Shown here piece after piece: positions 1 to 8,228 of a stretch of DNA of 64,000 nucleotides; positions within the stretch are counted from its first letter, which is position 1, and the number at the start of each line of letters is the position of its first letter. A program made the translations under genes and the position numbers. The stretch comes from Paracnuella aquatica (GTDB taxonomy: Bacteria; Bacteroidota; Bacteroidia; Chitinophagales; Chitinophagaceae). The stretch is taken from assembly GCF_003332885.2 (NCBI RefSeq), contig NZ_QOWJ01000009.1, forward strand, positions 62,001 to 126,000, given 5' to 3'. The notes under the pieces are model-generated. The model saw only the letters and a program-made list of their open reading frames with translations. It had not been told where the DNA came from and searched no databases.

Positions 1-20
1 GGAAACAAGAATAAGTAGGA

Positions 21-254
21 AAGTCTGAGGACCGAAGTCCGTAGTTCGAAGAAAAGTACTAACTCCTATTGATACCATTTGAATGGTATAATTAAAAATG
101 ATGTTTTGTTTTGTTTGCGCAAAAGCGCAATACCCGAAGCAGCATAAGTTTGGAAAATAAAAACTGCACGATTCAATTCGCATCGTCAGCCCTCCCATCT
201 ACCCTTTTCCGTTCGATCCATCTTCGGACATCGGACTTCTGTTTTTCGACTCGT
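21..254. repeat. Intergenic inverted heptamer-array element downstream of pyrR
   Basis: The spacer before pyrR's stop holds two degenerate 7-bp arrays. The left array (about 21-55) reads AAGTCTG, AGGACCG, AAGTCCG, TAGTTCG, AAGAAAA. The right array (about 206-254) carries the reverse complement type (ATCGG, ACTTCTG, TTTTTCG). The two arms could pair in RNA and may act as a terminator for pyrR. No gene is supported in 1-255. The same array type recurs at 12843 and 14270. Confidence 0.55.
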
Positions 255-255
255 C

Positions 256-774
256 TTAATCCATCAGCACCACTTCATCTTTGCCGTCTTCGTTCCACAC
301 TACTTTTACCCGCTGCGAAACAATAGAGTCAATCGTTTTTCCGGTGTAGTCGGGTTGGATGGGCAGTTGCCTGCTATATCGCCGATCAACCAGCACCAGC
401 AGCTCCACTTTTTCCGGCCGGCCAAAATCCATCAGTGCATCCAATGCGGCACGGATGGTGCGGCCAGTGTATAACACATCATCAACGAGCACTACTTTTT
501 TTCCCTCAATGGAAAATGGAATATCAGTATGATTGGGTACATGTATGCCTTTACGCAGGTCATCGCGGTAAAATGTAATATCCAGTTTGCCGTAATCGGG
601 CGGCGTTGTTGTTTCCTTGCAAATGGCTTCGTACAGCCGGTCGGACAGGTACACGCCACGCGGCTGAATGCCAATCAACACGCTGCTTTTACTGTCCACA
701 TGATTTTCTAACACCTGGTTGGCCAGCCGCCTGATGGCCAGGGTAATTTGCTGATGATTGAGGATGGTTTTCAA
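256..774 (-). CDS. pyrR: PyrR-type phosphoribosyltransferase
   Basis: A type I phosphoribosyltransferase of the PyrR family, which interconverts uracil plus PRPP and UMP and in many bacteria also binds pyr mRNA to control attenuation. The PRPP-binding loop VVLVDDVLYTGRT is intact, and the N-terminal half has the family's 'VLIGIQPRGVYLSDRL' segment. No ATG precedes the conserved N-terminus. The best start is the TTG at 774, giving 172 aa beginning (M)KTILNHQQI; a further in-frame TTG lies at 813. No pyr genes are nearby, so an RNA-binding role cannot be judged from context. It is the last gene on the minus strand here and is separated from the upstream barrel gene by a strong terminator. Confidence 0.88.
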   Translation of the reverse strand: MKTILNHQQITLAIRRLANQVLENHVDSKSSVLIGIQPRGVYLSDRLYEAICKETTTPPDYGKLDITFYRDDLRKGIHVPNHTDIPFSIEGKKVVLVDDVLYTGRTIRAALDALMDFGRPEKVELLVLVDRRYSRQLPIQPDYTGKTIDSIVSQRVKVVWNEDGKDEVVLMD

Positions 775-825
775 ACCCAAAAATTTGGGATAAAAATAGG
801 CAAAGCAGCGCAACAGCTGTTTGAT

Positions 826-864
826 AAATAATGAAAGCCGGGAACTTCCCGGCTTTCATTATTT
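826..864. terminator. Perfect hairpin terminator after the 888-1565 gene
   Basis: Two 19-nt arms (826-844 and 846-864) are perfect reverse complements around one base, with an AAAGCCGGGAA core and A/T-rich ends on both sides. It lies just after the stop of the minus-strand barrel gene and before pyrR. Confidence 0.85.
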
Positions 865-887
865 GCTTATATGATTCAATGACGTTC

Positions 888-1565
888 TTATTTGGCTGCG
901 CCAAAATGATAGGTAAGACCTACCTGCAGCACACGGTTGCGGAAGTCCATATTGGCTGACGAAGGAGAATCTTCGTTGTTCCACACATTGGTAAATCCGT
1001 ACACATAACGGGCATTAACACCCAGCCCAATACGCGATAGGTAACCTACGCCACCAGCCAATGAGAAGTCGGTTTTCTTAACATAGTCGCGGTCTTTCAG
1101 GTTTACCTCGCCACCTGCATTACGATCGGCATTGGCACTGGAAAGATAGCTGAACTGCGGGCCGGCTTCAATCATAAAGCCGCTTGGCGAAGCCAATTGC
1201 AACATCAGGGGCACCGAGACATAATGGAAATCGAACTCGTTCAAACCGGCAAGGTTTGGATCGGCCGAAGCCATGGGTGATGTTTTAGAACCCTGGATGT
1301 TGTACAAAATCTCGGGCTGGATGCGGAAAGCACCGGCAACAGGGATGTTGTAAAAAAAGCCTGCATGCAGCGAAGTTTTTGCATTGTTGTTCATGCCGCT
1401 ATTGGCACTGCCTGCATCTTTAATTTCCAAGCGGGCAGAGTTGATACCAGCCTTGATGCCAAAGCGGGGTTTCACTTCCATTGGGGTACGTAATTGCGGG
1501 TCATTCTGCGCACTTGCCGAGATACCGACAGCCAGCGCCATCGCCAAAAAATGGATTTTTTTCAT
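888..1565 (-). CDS. PorT-family outer-membrane beta-barrel protein
   Basis: A 225-aa exported protein. It has an N-terminal signal peptide (MKKIHFLAMALAVGISASA, cleavage near residue 20) and then alternating beta-strand sequence with aromatic residues at strand ends, finishing LQVGLTYHF, a typical outer-membrane C-terminus. The segment 'KPRFGIKAGINSARL' and the 'QPEILYN' motif are typical of the PorT/outer-membrane beta-barrel family (PF13568) of Bacteroidota. The specific role is unknown; family members range from secretion accessories to uncharacterised porins. It is followed by a strong terminator. The neighbour at 1678-2280 is a paralogue, suggesting a local duplication. Confidence 0.82.
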   Translation of the reverse strand: MKKIHFLAMALAVGISASAQNDPQLRTPMEVKPRFGIKAGINSARLEIKDAGSANSGMNNNAKTSLHAGFFYNIPVAGAFRIQPEILYNIQGSKTSPMASADPNLAGLNEFDFHYVSVPLMLQLASPSGFMIEAGPQFSYLSSANADRNAGGEVNLKDRDYVKKTDFSLAGGVGYLSRIGLGVNARYVYGFTNVWNNEDSPSSANMDFRNRVLQVGLTYHFGAAK

Positions 1566-1677
1566 AATGGTGTTTTTCTATTCGTACAATTTAAAAAAGG
1601 GTGTATAGGTTGGGTGTTATTGCGTCGACTCGAATATTCGAAACAGACAATATATTCAAGCTTCGGCGGCGATCGAC

Positions 1678-2280
1678 TTATCTGGATTTTGCTTTGTGAG
1701 ACGGATCCAACATGTAGAACAATGAGATCTGGAAATTGTTTTGCGTTCCTTTACCCGGTCCTGTTGTTACATCCGACAATCCAAGGTTGTAACGACCACC
1801 AACGCCCAGGCCGGAATAAGACAGGTAGTTCAAACCAAAACCAAGTGAAGCATTGGTTGTTTTAAAATCATCTTTTGAATTTTCCTCTTCACCATTCTGG
1901 TCTTTTAATTTCGAGCTAACAAGAAACCCGATCTGCGGACCGGCTTCAATTCTGAAACCATTATCGAACATGTATTGCAGCATCAGTGGAACGTTGATGT
2001 AATCGTTCTTCACTTTTACTTTATTATTGCCATTGATGCGGGTAAGCGTACCACCTTCCTGTGAGTATAAAAGCTCCGGTTGCACAGCCCATTGACGAGC
2101 CAGGTGCACATGTGCCGTAAGCCCGAGGTGTACACCCAGTTTCGAATCGGTGTTCTCGTTGTTTTCTAAATTTAATGAAGCAATGTTGAGGCCACCTTTT
2201 ACAGCCAGGTGTGGCTTAGTTTGCGCCGAAAGGGTAAAAGCGGATACTATTCCCATGAGGAATAAACTGATCTTTTTCAT
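1678..2280 (-). CDS. PorT-family outer-membrane beta-barrel protein (paralogue)
   Basis: A 200-aa exported barrel protein. The start is the ATG at 2280, which puts a clean signal peptide (MKKISLFLMGIVSAFTLSAQ) at the N-terminus; the frame stays open to 2337 but adds only an unlikely extension. It shares the architecture of the 888-1565 protein: 'AVKGGLNIASL', then 'QPELLYSQEG', 'NVPLMLQYMF', 'IEAGPQIGFL', 'GLGVGGRYNLGLSDV'. It is thus a PF13568-type barrel, and the pair look like diverged tandem duplicates. No substrate can be inferred. About 110 bp separate the two genes, with no clear terminator between them. Confidence 0.82.
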   Translation of the reverse strand: MKKISLFLMGIVSAFTLSAQTKPHLAVKGGLNIASLNLENNENTDSKLGVHLGLTAHVHLARQWAVQPELLYSQEGGTLTRINGNNKVKVKNDYINVPLMLQYMFDNGFRIEAGPQIGFLVSSKLKDQNGEEENSKDDFKTTNASLGFGLNYLSYSGLGVGGRYNLGLSDVTTGPGKGTQNNFQISLFYMLDPSHKAKSR

Positions 2281-2434
2281 GATGAGCATTTTGCCAATCG
2301 TTTTGCAAACAGAATACCAGTTTAAACATGGGAACAATTTTGTGGAAAACTCAACAGCGCATAATTATCTTCTTTTAGGTGTAGCGTATTGTAATTGATG
2401 AAGTAAGCGTTTATTGTTTCGGCACATAAAACAG

Positions 2435-2474
2435 ATAATAACAATGGCCGCCATCTGGCAGCCATTGTTATTAT
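2435..2474 (-). terminator. Hairpin terminator of pruA
   Basis: Arms 2435-2448 (ATAATAACAATGGC) and 2461-2474 are perfect complements with a 12-nt loop, about 55 bp after the pruA stop on the minus strand. The rest of 2281-2526 shows no gene. Confidence 0.7.
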
Positions 2475-2526
2475 TCAATTTAAGTAAACATGCAACTTTA
2501 CCTGATGCATGTTTTTGCTGAAAGCA

Positions 2527-4170
2527 TTAAATACCCTCGCTTTCGCCCAGCAAAAACGGGTAGCGGTAATCGGTTGGGGGTACAAACGTTTCCTTAATGG
2601 TGCGGGCACTAAGCCAACGGTACAGGTTCAGTTGTGAGCCTGCTTTATCGTTTGTGCCTGAAGCACGGGCGCCGCCAAAAGGCTGTTGGCCTACCACCGC
2701 GCCAGTGGGTTTGTCATTGATATAAAAATTTCCTGCAGCGTTGCGCAACTTGTTGGTGGCAATTTCCACAGCATAACGGTCTTGTGCAATTACTGCCCCG
2801 GTCAGTGCATATGGAGAGGTTTGATCAACCAGCTCCAATGTTTGTTCCCACGCTGCTTCATCGTACACATATATTGTTAATACCGGGCCAAAAATTTCTT
2901 CGCACATGGTGATGTACTTTGGATCTTTTGCTTCGATAACAGTTGGCTGTATGAAATATCCTTTTGATTTATCGTAAGTGCCGCCGGCAATGATCTCTGC
3001 ATCTTTTGCACCTTTTGCATTGTCGATGTATCGCGCAATTCTATCAAAGCTGCGTTCGTCAATGACCGCATTAATAAAGTTGCCGAAGTCTTCAACCGAT
3101 CCCATTTTAAATGAATCGATTCCTTCAACCAACAAACGCTTTACTTCGGCTGCAATGTTGGATGGAATGTATGCGCGGGAAGCAGCCGAACATTTTTGTC
3201 CCTGGTATTCAAATGCACCACGCAACAATGCTGTAGCAACTACTTCAGGGTGTGCACTTTTATGTGCTACCACAAAATCTTTTCCGCCGGTTTCCCCTAC
3301 AATGCGTGGGTACGAACGATAGCCGCCAACATTTTCACCAATGGTCTTCCACATTTGGTTGAACACACCGGTAGAACCTGTGAAATGTACACCAGCAAAT
3401 TCGCGGTGACCAAAGCAAACTTTACCCAGCGTTGGGCCATCCACATAAATCAGGTTGATGACGCCATCGGGCAAACCAGCTTCTTTTAAAATGCGCATGA
3501 ACATTTGCGCAGAATACACTTGTGTATGTGCGGGTTTCCATACCACTACGTTGCCGCACAGTGCAGCCGATGTAGGCAGGTTGCCACCAATTGCAGTGAA
3601 ATTGAATGGGGTAACGGCCAGCACAAAACCTTCAAGTGGACGCCACTCCAGCCGGTTGTGCATGCCTGCACCGGATATGGGCTGTTGCTGGTAAATTTCA
3701 CTCAGGTAGTGCACATTGAACCGCAAAAAATCGATCAGTTCGCAGGCTGCATCTATTTCGGCCTGGAATGCATTTTTGCTTTGGCCCAACATGGTGGTGC
3801 CATTCATATGATAGCGGTACTTGGCTGCAATAAGGTCGGCGGCACGCAGAAAAATATTGGCCCTCGCCTCCCAGCTCATGGCAGCCCACGCATCTTTTGC
3901 AGCCAGTGCTGCATCGATGGCCTGGCGCACATGGCTTTCATCGCCTGCATGGTAGTGTCCTAAAATGTGTGCTTTTTCGTGGGGCGGATGCATGCTTACC
4001 TTGTTACCGGTACGCACTTCTTCACCTCCTATAAACATGGGAACATCTACCTGTTCCGATTTTAACTGTGCAATGGTTTTCTGTAATGCTTTTCTTTCGG
4101 CAGAGCCGGGGGCATAACCCAGCACTGGCTCGTTGGTAGGCAGCGGGTAATAAAAATATCCAAGACTCAT
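2527..4170 (-). CDS. pruA: L-glutamate gamma-semialdehyde (1-pyrroline-5-carboxylate) dehydrogenase
   Basis: The NAD-dependent second step of proline degradation: it oxidises glutamate-5-semialdehyde to glutamate. At 547 aa it has the full length of the stand-alone bacterial and eukaryotic enzyme, with no proline dehydrogenase (PutA) fusion. The aldehyde dehydrogenase signatures are intact: catalytic Cys327 in YQGQKCSAASR, the general base Glu293 in VGETGGKDFV, the cofactor motif FTGSTGVF, and the C-terminal QQPFGGARASGTNDK typical of P5CDH. It is monocistronic here, with a TAnnTTTG box upstream and a hairpin downstream. The proline dehydrogenase partner is not in the window. Confidence 0.95.
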   Translation of the reverse strand: MSLGYFYYPLPTNEPVLGYAPGSAERKALQKTIAQLKSEQVDVPMFIGGEEVRTGNKVSMHPPHEKAHILGHYHAGDESHVRQAIDAALAAKDAWAAMSWEARANIFLRAADLIAAKYRYHMNGTTMLGQSKNAFQAEIDAACELIDFLRFNVHYLSEIYQQQPISGAGMHNRLEWRPLEGFVLAVTPFNFTAIGGNLPTSAALCGNVVVWKPAHTQVYSAQMFMRILKEAGLPDGVINLIYVDGPTLGKVCFGHREFAGVHFTGSTGVFNQMWKTIGENVGGYRSYPRIVGETGGKDFVVAHKSAHPEVVATALLRGAFEYQGQKCSAASRAYIPSNIAAEVKRLLVEGIDSFKMGSVEDFGNFINAVIDERSFDRIARYIDNAKGAKDAEIIAGGTYDKSKGYFIQPTVIEAKDPKYITMCEEIFGPVLTIYVYDEAAWEQTLELVDQTSPYALTGAVIAQDRYAVEIATNKLRNAAGNFYINDKPTGAVVGQQPFGGARASGTNDKAGSQLNLYRWLSARTIKETFVPPTDYRYPFLLGESEGI

Positions 4171-4186
4171 GTAAACAAAATTTCCG

Positions 4187-4194
4187 CAAACCTA
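4187..4194 (-). promoter_or_regulatory. Putative -7 promoter box of pruA
   Basis: On the minus strand this reads TAGGTTTG, an exact match to the Bacteroidota consensus TAnnTTTG, 16 nt before the pruA ATG. No good -33 TTG is seen at the usual distance. Confidence 0.45.
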
Positions 4195-4251
4195 AAGATT
4201 AAATGGCAATGCGGTGCGTAGCGGGGAGAAAGCCCGGGTTAAGGCTGCAAT

Positions 4252-4325
4252 AAAAAAAGTCAAAACTCAAAAAGGGGTTTCATTTTCGAAAACCCGATTT
4301 TGAATTTTGACTTCTGCTTTTTTAC
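4252..4325. repeat. A/T-rich heptamer-array hairpin between prfB and pruA
   Basis: The left arm reads as 7-mers AAAAGTC, AAAACTC, AAAAAGG. The right arm reads CCGATTT, TGAATTT, TGACTTC, TGCTTTT, roughly its reverse complement. It could end prfB transcription (minus strand). A very similar element is at 56042-56130. Confidence 0.6.
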
Positions 4326-4354
4326 TTAAATGATGTAGCTAAAAACGAAACAGC

Positions 4355-5459
4355 CTAATTACTTGCATTCGCCTCTTCTTCTTTCTGCGACATCAGGTAA
4401 GCTTTGATAAATCCGTCAAGTTCGCCGTCCATCACCGGTTGAATATTGCCCACCTCATAATCGGTGCGGTGGTCTTTGATCATTTTATACGGATGGAACA
4501 CATAGCTGCGGATCTGCGAACCCCACTCGATCTTTTTCTTGTTGGCGTTGGCCGCATTCTTCGCTTCTTCACGCCGGCGCAATTCTTCTTCATACAGGCG
4601 GCTTTTCAGCATCTGCATGGCTTTTTCGCGGTTGCCCAGCTGGGTACGTTCCGTTTGGCACACTACCACAATGCCGGTTGGCAAGTGCGTCAGCATTACC
4701 TTGGTTTCCACCTTGTTTACGTTCTGGCCACCGGCGCCGCCACTGCGTGCCGTTTCCATTTTTACCTCACTGTCTTTTACCTCGATGTTGATGGTATCAT
4801 CCACCAACGGGTACACAAACACCGAAGCAAATGATGTATGCCTGCGGGCATTGGAATCGAACGGTGAAATGCGCACCAGGCGGTGCACACCGCTTTCCGC
4901 TTTTAAAAAGCCATAAGCAAACGGGCCATCAAACTGCATGGTACAGGTTTTAATGCCTGCGCCATCGCCATCCACCCAATCGAGTATGGTAACGGTCCAG
5001 CCTTGTTTTTCGCCGTACATGCGGTACATGCGGGCCAGCATTTCGCTCCAGTCCTGGCTTTCGGTGCCACCGGCGCCGCTGTTGATCTGCAGCACTGCGG
5101 GTAGCTCGTCTTCAGGCTGGTTGAGCGTGCTTTTAAACTCAGCTTCTTCCAGTGCCGCAATGGCTTTGTCGTAAGCCTGTTTTACATCTTCTTCCGTGCC
5201 CTCTCCTTCTTTCCAGAATTCAAACAGCACGGCAAAGTCTTCAACAGCGTTTTCAACACTCTCGAACAGGTTTACCCAATATTCATTCAGCTTAATTTCT
5301 TTCAGGATGCCCGTTGCACGGCTGTTGTCATCCCAAAACCCCGGCGCAAGGGAAAGTTGCCGGTCATTGTCGATTTTTGCACGTCGGTTAGCGACGTCAA
5401 AGAAACCTCCTCAGGACCAATAGGCGGTCCCTCATATCTTTAATATGCTCTTGTGTCAT
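4355..5459 (-). CDS. prfB: Peptide chain release factor 2, with programmed +1 frameshift
   Basis: RF2 releases finished proteins at UGA and UAA. It is encoded in two overlapping frames. The zero frame starts at ATG 5459, encodes 20 residues ([20 protein letters not shown]) and ends in TGA at 5399-5397. The site reads AGGAGG TTT CTT TGA C, matching the classic RF2 autoregulatory slippery site. Shifting +1 on CTT-T and reading GAC from 5398 joins a frame running to 4355, for 367 aa in total. The codon-recognition motif SPF (residues 198-200) and the peptidyl-hydrolysis motif GGQ (243-245) are intact. An annotation from the GTG at 5230 alone (291 aa) would miss the N-terminus. A TACATTTG box lies 6 nt before the ATG. 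Confidence 0.93.
5396..5411 (-). promoter_or_regulatory. prfB programmed +1 frameshift site
   Basis: Minus-strand sequence AGGAGGTTTCTTTGAC. It has an internal Shine-Dalgarno-like AGGAGG, a 3-nt spacer, slippery CTT, in-frame TGA and a following C. This is the arrangement known from E. coli prfB (AGGGGGTATCTTTGAC), where slow UGA decoding when RF2 is scarce allows the shift. Confidence 0.92.
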
Positions 5460-5465
5460 AGGCCG

Positions 5466-5473
5466 CAAATGTA
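5466..5473 (-). promoter_or_regulatory. Putative -7 promoter box of prfB
   Basis: TACATTTG on the minus strand, an exact TAnnTTTG match, with only CGGCCT between it and the ATG at 5459. The transcript would have almost no leader. Confidence 0.45.
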
Positions 5474-5612
5474 GCAATAAAGCCCATTGATTGATCAGCA
5501 TAGCCGGCCAATTAAGCGGGGCCAATATGTTTGGTAAAGGATAAGGCAGGTCTAAAAACGGGCGGCTGTGTGCCATCGTCAACCCAGGAAAGGGGACGTA
5601 GCAAGGATGGTA

Positions 5613-5644
5613 ACAAAGCCCCAAACCGAAGTCCGGGGCTTTGT
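5613..5644 (-). terminator. Hairpin terminator of the 5661-5978 gene
   Basis: Arms ACAAAGCCCC (5613-5622) and GGGGCTTTGT (5635-5644), directly after the stop codon of the minus-strand gene at 5661. Confidence 0.75.
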
Positions 5645-5660
5645 GTAGTTATCGTGATGC

Positions 5661-5978
5661 TTATTGCTCCAGGGTAAGTGCACCCAGGTCGGTGGTTTCA
5701 CCTTCTTTAACAACAACACCTTCTTTCACGAGGTTTTTGTAAGGCGCTTTAGCCTCAACAACTACCTGGTAAGTGCCGGGCTTTACTTCGTCGAAAGAAA
5801 ATGCGCCGCTGTTGGCTGTAGCTTTCAGCGAGTCGGTGCCGGTGATGGCCCAAACTGTACCTACGCTTTCAGCCGGTGTAACAGAACCTTTGATGCCGGA
5901 TGCAAAATCATTTTTAAACGAGAACAAAGCAACTGATGCCAGTGCCAGTGCGGTGGTGCTTTTCAGGATGTTTTTCAT
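5661..5978 (-). CDS. Small exported carboxypeptidase-regulatory-like protein
   Basis: A 105-aa protein with a signal peptide (MKNILKSTTALALASVALFSF) and one immunoglobulin-like beta-sandwich. The segment from 'IKGSVTPAESVGTVWAI' to 'FSFDEVKPGTYQVVVEAKAPY' follows the carboxypeptidase regulatory-like / SpaA-type pattern (G-x-V...tG.f.f..lkpGtY.v.v). Such domains usually act as stalk or carbohydrate-facing modules; here the domain stands alone, so no activity can be assigned. It is a single gene with its own terminator. Confidence 0.72.
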   Translation of the reverse strand: MKNILKSTTALALASVALFSFKNDFASGIKGSVTPAESVGTVWAITGTDSLKATANSGAFSFDEVKPGTYQVVVEAKAPYKNLVKEGVVVKEGETTDLGALTLEQ

Positions 5979-6150
5979 GATGTGTGTGATTCAATGGTTA
6001 AGATAATTGGCTTCCGGAAAACCGGACACCCCTTGTCAAGTACCATGCCAATTCATAAAAAAATTAAGGACAATAATCACACAACCTTTGCGTTGCCCAT
6101 CGCCTCAAACCCTCTACAGAACAGCTTTCTACGCGGCTTTACTGCACTGC

Positions 6151-6507
6151 TTAAGGACGTTTGTACTTGAGCTCAACTTCGGTTACACCATCCCGTAACA
6201 TACCTATTTTTCGTGCTGCCCTGCGCGACAAATCAATGACCCTTCCCTGCACAAAAGGACCCCGATCATTGATGCGCACTTTCACTGACCTTCCATTGCG
6301 CATGTTCGTTACCGTTACCTTGGTTCCAAAAGGCAATGTTTTATGTGCAGCGGTTCGTTTCCTGTTCCTGAATACTTCTCCTGAAGCAGTTTTACGACCA
6401 TTAAACTTGTTATGGTAATATGATGCCTTGCCTTGTTGCACCACTTTTGGCGCACAGGCAGAAGCAAATAAAAGCAGTGCGCAAGTTGCTGTAATGATTG
6501 TTTTCAT
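6151..6507 (-). CDS. rlpA: RlpA-like septal ring lipoprotein (double-psi beta-barrel)
   Basis: A 118-aa lipoprotein. The signal peptide ends in a lipobox-like LFASAC (Cys18). The rest is the RlpA double-psi beta-barrel: '[19 protein letters not shown]', then '[16 protein letters not shown]', '[11 protein letters not shown]' and '[14 protein letters not shown]'. RlpA proteins with this domain cleave naked glycan strands in Pseudomonas or bind them at the septum in E. coli. The catalytic region (N-D-R-G-P) is present. It lacks the SPOR domain of the proteobacterial protein, which is common for short Bacteroidota members. It lies 7 bp after the VOC gene at 6515, so the two may be cotranscribed. 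Confidence 0.88.
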   Translation of the reverse strand: MKTIITATCALLLFASACAPKVVQQGKASYYHNKFNGRKTASGEVFRNRKRTAAHKTLPFGTKVTVTNMRNGRSVKVRINDRGPFVQGRVIDLSRRAARKIGMLRDGVTEVELKYKRP

Positions 6508-6514
6508 ATTGCAG

Positions 6515-6928
6515 TTAAACAGGGTTTACAGGCACCGGAAATTCGTTGTTCATCTCCAGCCAATAGCCGTCGGGATCCTGGAAAAAAACCTGCCGGATGC
6601 CATCGGGCCGCACATGTACCACACCCCAATTTTTGCGGGCATCGCAATAAGCTACACCATTGTCTGTGAGCTTTTCTATAAACGCTTCAAACAGCGGTGT
6701 GCTCATCGCCAGGTGATGATCAATATGAAAACCGGGCAACTGTTCGGCACCGGCAATCAGGTGCAACTGGCAGCCAGGCCCAAGCGCAAACCAGCTGTGG
6801 CGGCCTATCTTAAAAGGTTCTTCAAGCGGTGGCAGGCCAACTATATTTTGGTAAAAATCAGTACTCCGCTGCAGGTTGGTTACCTGCAGTGCAATATGGC
6901 TCACAGTTATATTGATGGACATGGGCAT
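6515..6928 (-). CDS. VOC-family (glyoxalase/bleomycin-resistance fold) protein
   Basis: A 137-aa single VOC module: '[24 protein letters not shown]' at the N-terminus and '[20 protein letters not shown]' at the C-terminus. The metal-ligand type positions (His near residue 11, the central 'IDHHLAM' and Glu in WLEMN) are kept, so a metal-dependent lyase or dioxygenase-like activity is possible. The substrate cannot be told from sequence. A second ATG at 6922 (MSINIT) is an equally good start. It is probably cotranscribed with rlpA. Confidence 0.78.
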   Translation of the reverse strand: MPMSINITVSHIALQVTNLQRSTDFYQNIVGLPPLEEPFKIGRHSWFALGPGCQLHLIAGAEQLPGFHIDHHLAMSTPLFEAFIEKLTDNGVAYCDARKNWGVVHVRPDGIRQVFFQDPDGYWLEMNNEFPVPVNPV

Positions 6929-6988
6929 GATTAAAATGAATCGGCAAAATTAGGTGCTTTGCGGCCCTTCGTTTCTTGTTATTTCCAT

Positions 6989-7013
6989 AAAAAAAAGGGC
7001 TGTTAAGCCCTTT
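6989..7013 (-). terminator. Terminator of the 7037-7384 gene
   Basis: Stem AAAGGGC/GCCCTTT (6994-7000 and 7007-7013) with a 6-nt loop, followed on the minus strand by a run of eight or more T. Confidence 0.85.
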
Positions 7014-7036
7014 AAAAGATTGATCATCCCTAAAGC

Positions 7037-7384
7037 TTATCGCCTGCCTTCGTTGGCTTTGTTGCGGGCACGATCGGTTTCTTCGCTGTCGTCCAGCAAA
7101 TCAGGATTGGGCGATTCGCTGCGATCGTTTTGCGCCTCTACCCTGAATGTCTGGCTTTTATTTGGCGAACGATGTGCTTCTTCGTCGTTAAAACCATTAT
7201 CACGATCCTGCTGCGGCCGTTCGCGCCTAGGCGCATTTACAATGTTGGCTGCTGCTTCCTGCCGTGCGGCATTGCTGTCGGCATCATCGCCTGCAAAACG
7301 TCCTTCATTTTCCAGCCGTTCGTATTCTTTCTGCGCATCGCTCTTGCGTTCTTTGTCCCGGTTTTGTTGTCGTTCACTGCTCAT
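7037..7384 (-). CDS. Small, highly charged protein, probably disordered
   Basis: A 115-aa protein from ATG 7384, not recognised as any family. It is almost entirely Arg, Glu, Asp, Asn, Gln, Lys, Ser and Ala, with no cysteine, very few hydrophobic residues, no signal peptide and no membrane segment. It is therefore predicted to be intrinsically disordered and cytoplasmic. It has its own terminator. The next gene (7487-7714) encodes a similar but shorter hydrophilic protein. A protective or stress role would be a guess. Confidence 0.6.
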   Translation of the reverse strand: MSSERQQNRDKERKSDAQKEYERLENEGRFAGDDADSNAARQEAAANIVNAPRRERPQQDRDNGFNDEEAHRSPNKSQTFRVEAQNDRSESPNPDLLDDSEETDRARNKANEGRR

Positions 7385-7404
7385 GATCTTCTATTTTTTT
7401 AAGT

Positions 7405-7445
7405 AAAAAAAATTGCACGCAAGGCTGCATCATATTGCAGCTTGC
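7405..7445 (-). terminator. Terminator of the 7487-7714 gene
   Basis: On the minus strand, stem GCAAGCTGCA / TGCAGCCTTGC (between 7419 and 7445, one bulge), followed by GTGCAA and a T-run at 7412-7405. Confidence 0.7.
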
Positions 7446-7486
7446 AGCGGATCGTTTTCAACCCGCCGGTGCATATTCATCCAACA

Positions 7487-7714
7487 TTAAATCAGGTCTG
7501 TGTTTTCACCCAGCCTTGCGGTCTCGCCTTCATCCAGGTCGTCGTTGGGGCTGGTGGCCGTAAGCTCTGCATCGGCTTCCATGTCTTTATCGGCCTGCTC
7601 ATGTGCAGCCGTTACCAGCTTGTTATCCATACCCCTGCCGCCTTCCAATGCCTGCCGGTCAGCAGCTTCGGTTGGCGGCTGCCGGGCTTCCTTCGGTGTC
7701 TTTTCGTCTTTCAT
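7487..7714 (-). CDS. Small hydrophilic acidic protein, function unknown
   Basis: A 75-aa product of the frame from ATG 7714. It is acidic, rich in Asp, Glu and Ala, has no cysteine, aromatic core or membrane segment, and is probably unstructured. It resembles the 7037-7384 product in composition rather than in alignable sequence. It has its own terminator. That it is a real gene is supported by the clear start and stop and the terminator, but no family is recognised. Confidence 0.55.
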   Translation of the reverse strand: MKDEKTPKEARQPPTEAADRQALEGGRGMDNKLVTAAHEQADKDMEADAELTATSPNDDLDEGETARLGENTDLI

Positions 7715-7777
7715 GTTTTTTTATAGATAGGCCTTAAAATTCATGCCTGTTTTGCCGTCCTTTGCCAAAACAATTGC

Positions 7778-8101
7778 ATGTCGTTTATCCATATTGCAGA
7801 CCTGCCTTTTAAAGAAACCCAGCCCGGCGCCGAGCTGCGCACTATTCATACCGGCACAACGACGCTGGCATATTGGAAAATGAAGGGCGGCCTCGACTTT
7901 GCGATGCACCAGCACCCGCACGAACAGGTGGCCCATGTGCTGGAAGGAGAATTTGAACTGACTGTTGGCGACGAGACAATGATTTTAAAGCCGGGCACTA
8001 CCGCAGTTATTCCGGGTGGCGTGCCGCATGGCGGCCGCTCCATCACCGATTGTTTGTTGCTCGATGTATTTCATCCCGAACGTGAGGACTACAAATTTTA
8101 A
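7778..8101 (+). CDS. Cupin-domain protein
   Basis: A 107-aa single cupin. Cupin motif 1 is visible as '[22 protein letters not shown]', giving the two His and one Glu metal ligands. Motif 2 is '[17 protein letters not shown]', giving the third His. It is therefore a small metal-binding beta-barrel. Single-domain cupins of this type act as dioxygenases, isomerases or sensor modules, and the substrate is not deducible. It is the first plus-strand gene of the window and diverges from 7487-7714. Confidence 0.85.
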   Translation: MSFIHIADLPFKETQPGAELRTIHTGTTTLAYWKMKGGLDFAMHQHPHEQVAHVLEGEFELTVGDETMILKPGTTAVIPGGVPHGGRSITDCLLLDVFHPEREDYKF

Positions 8102-8228
8102 AGTGCATTGTAAACAAACAGCCGGATGGCGCATGAATTAATTGCGCCGATTATTTTGCAGTTAAATGGCAATTACAACTGCCAGCAATAAGTTTGGTCT
8201 GTTTGCATAAACCTTTTTAATTTGGCTT

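Noticed and set aside
4355-5230. prfB annotated as a 291-residue protein from GTG 5230
   Set aside because: The upstream frame, joined through the CTT-TGA-C site, supplies the missing N-terminal 76 residues with RF2-like sequence and gives the family's usual length.
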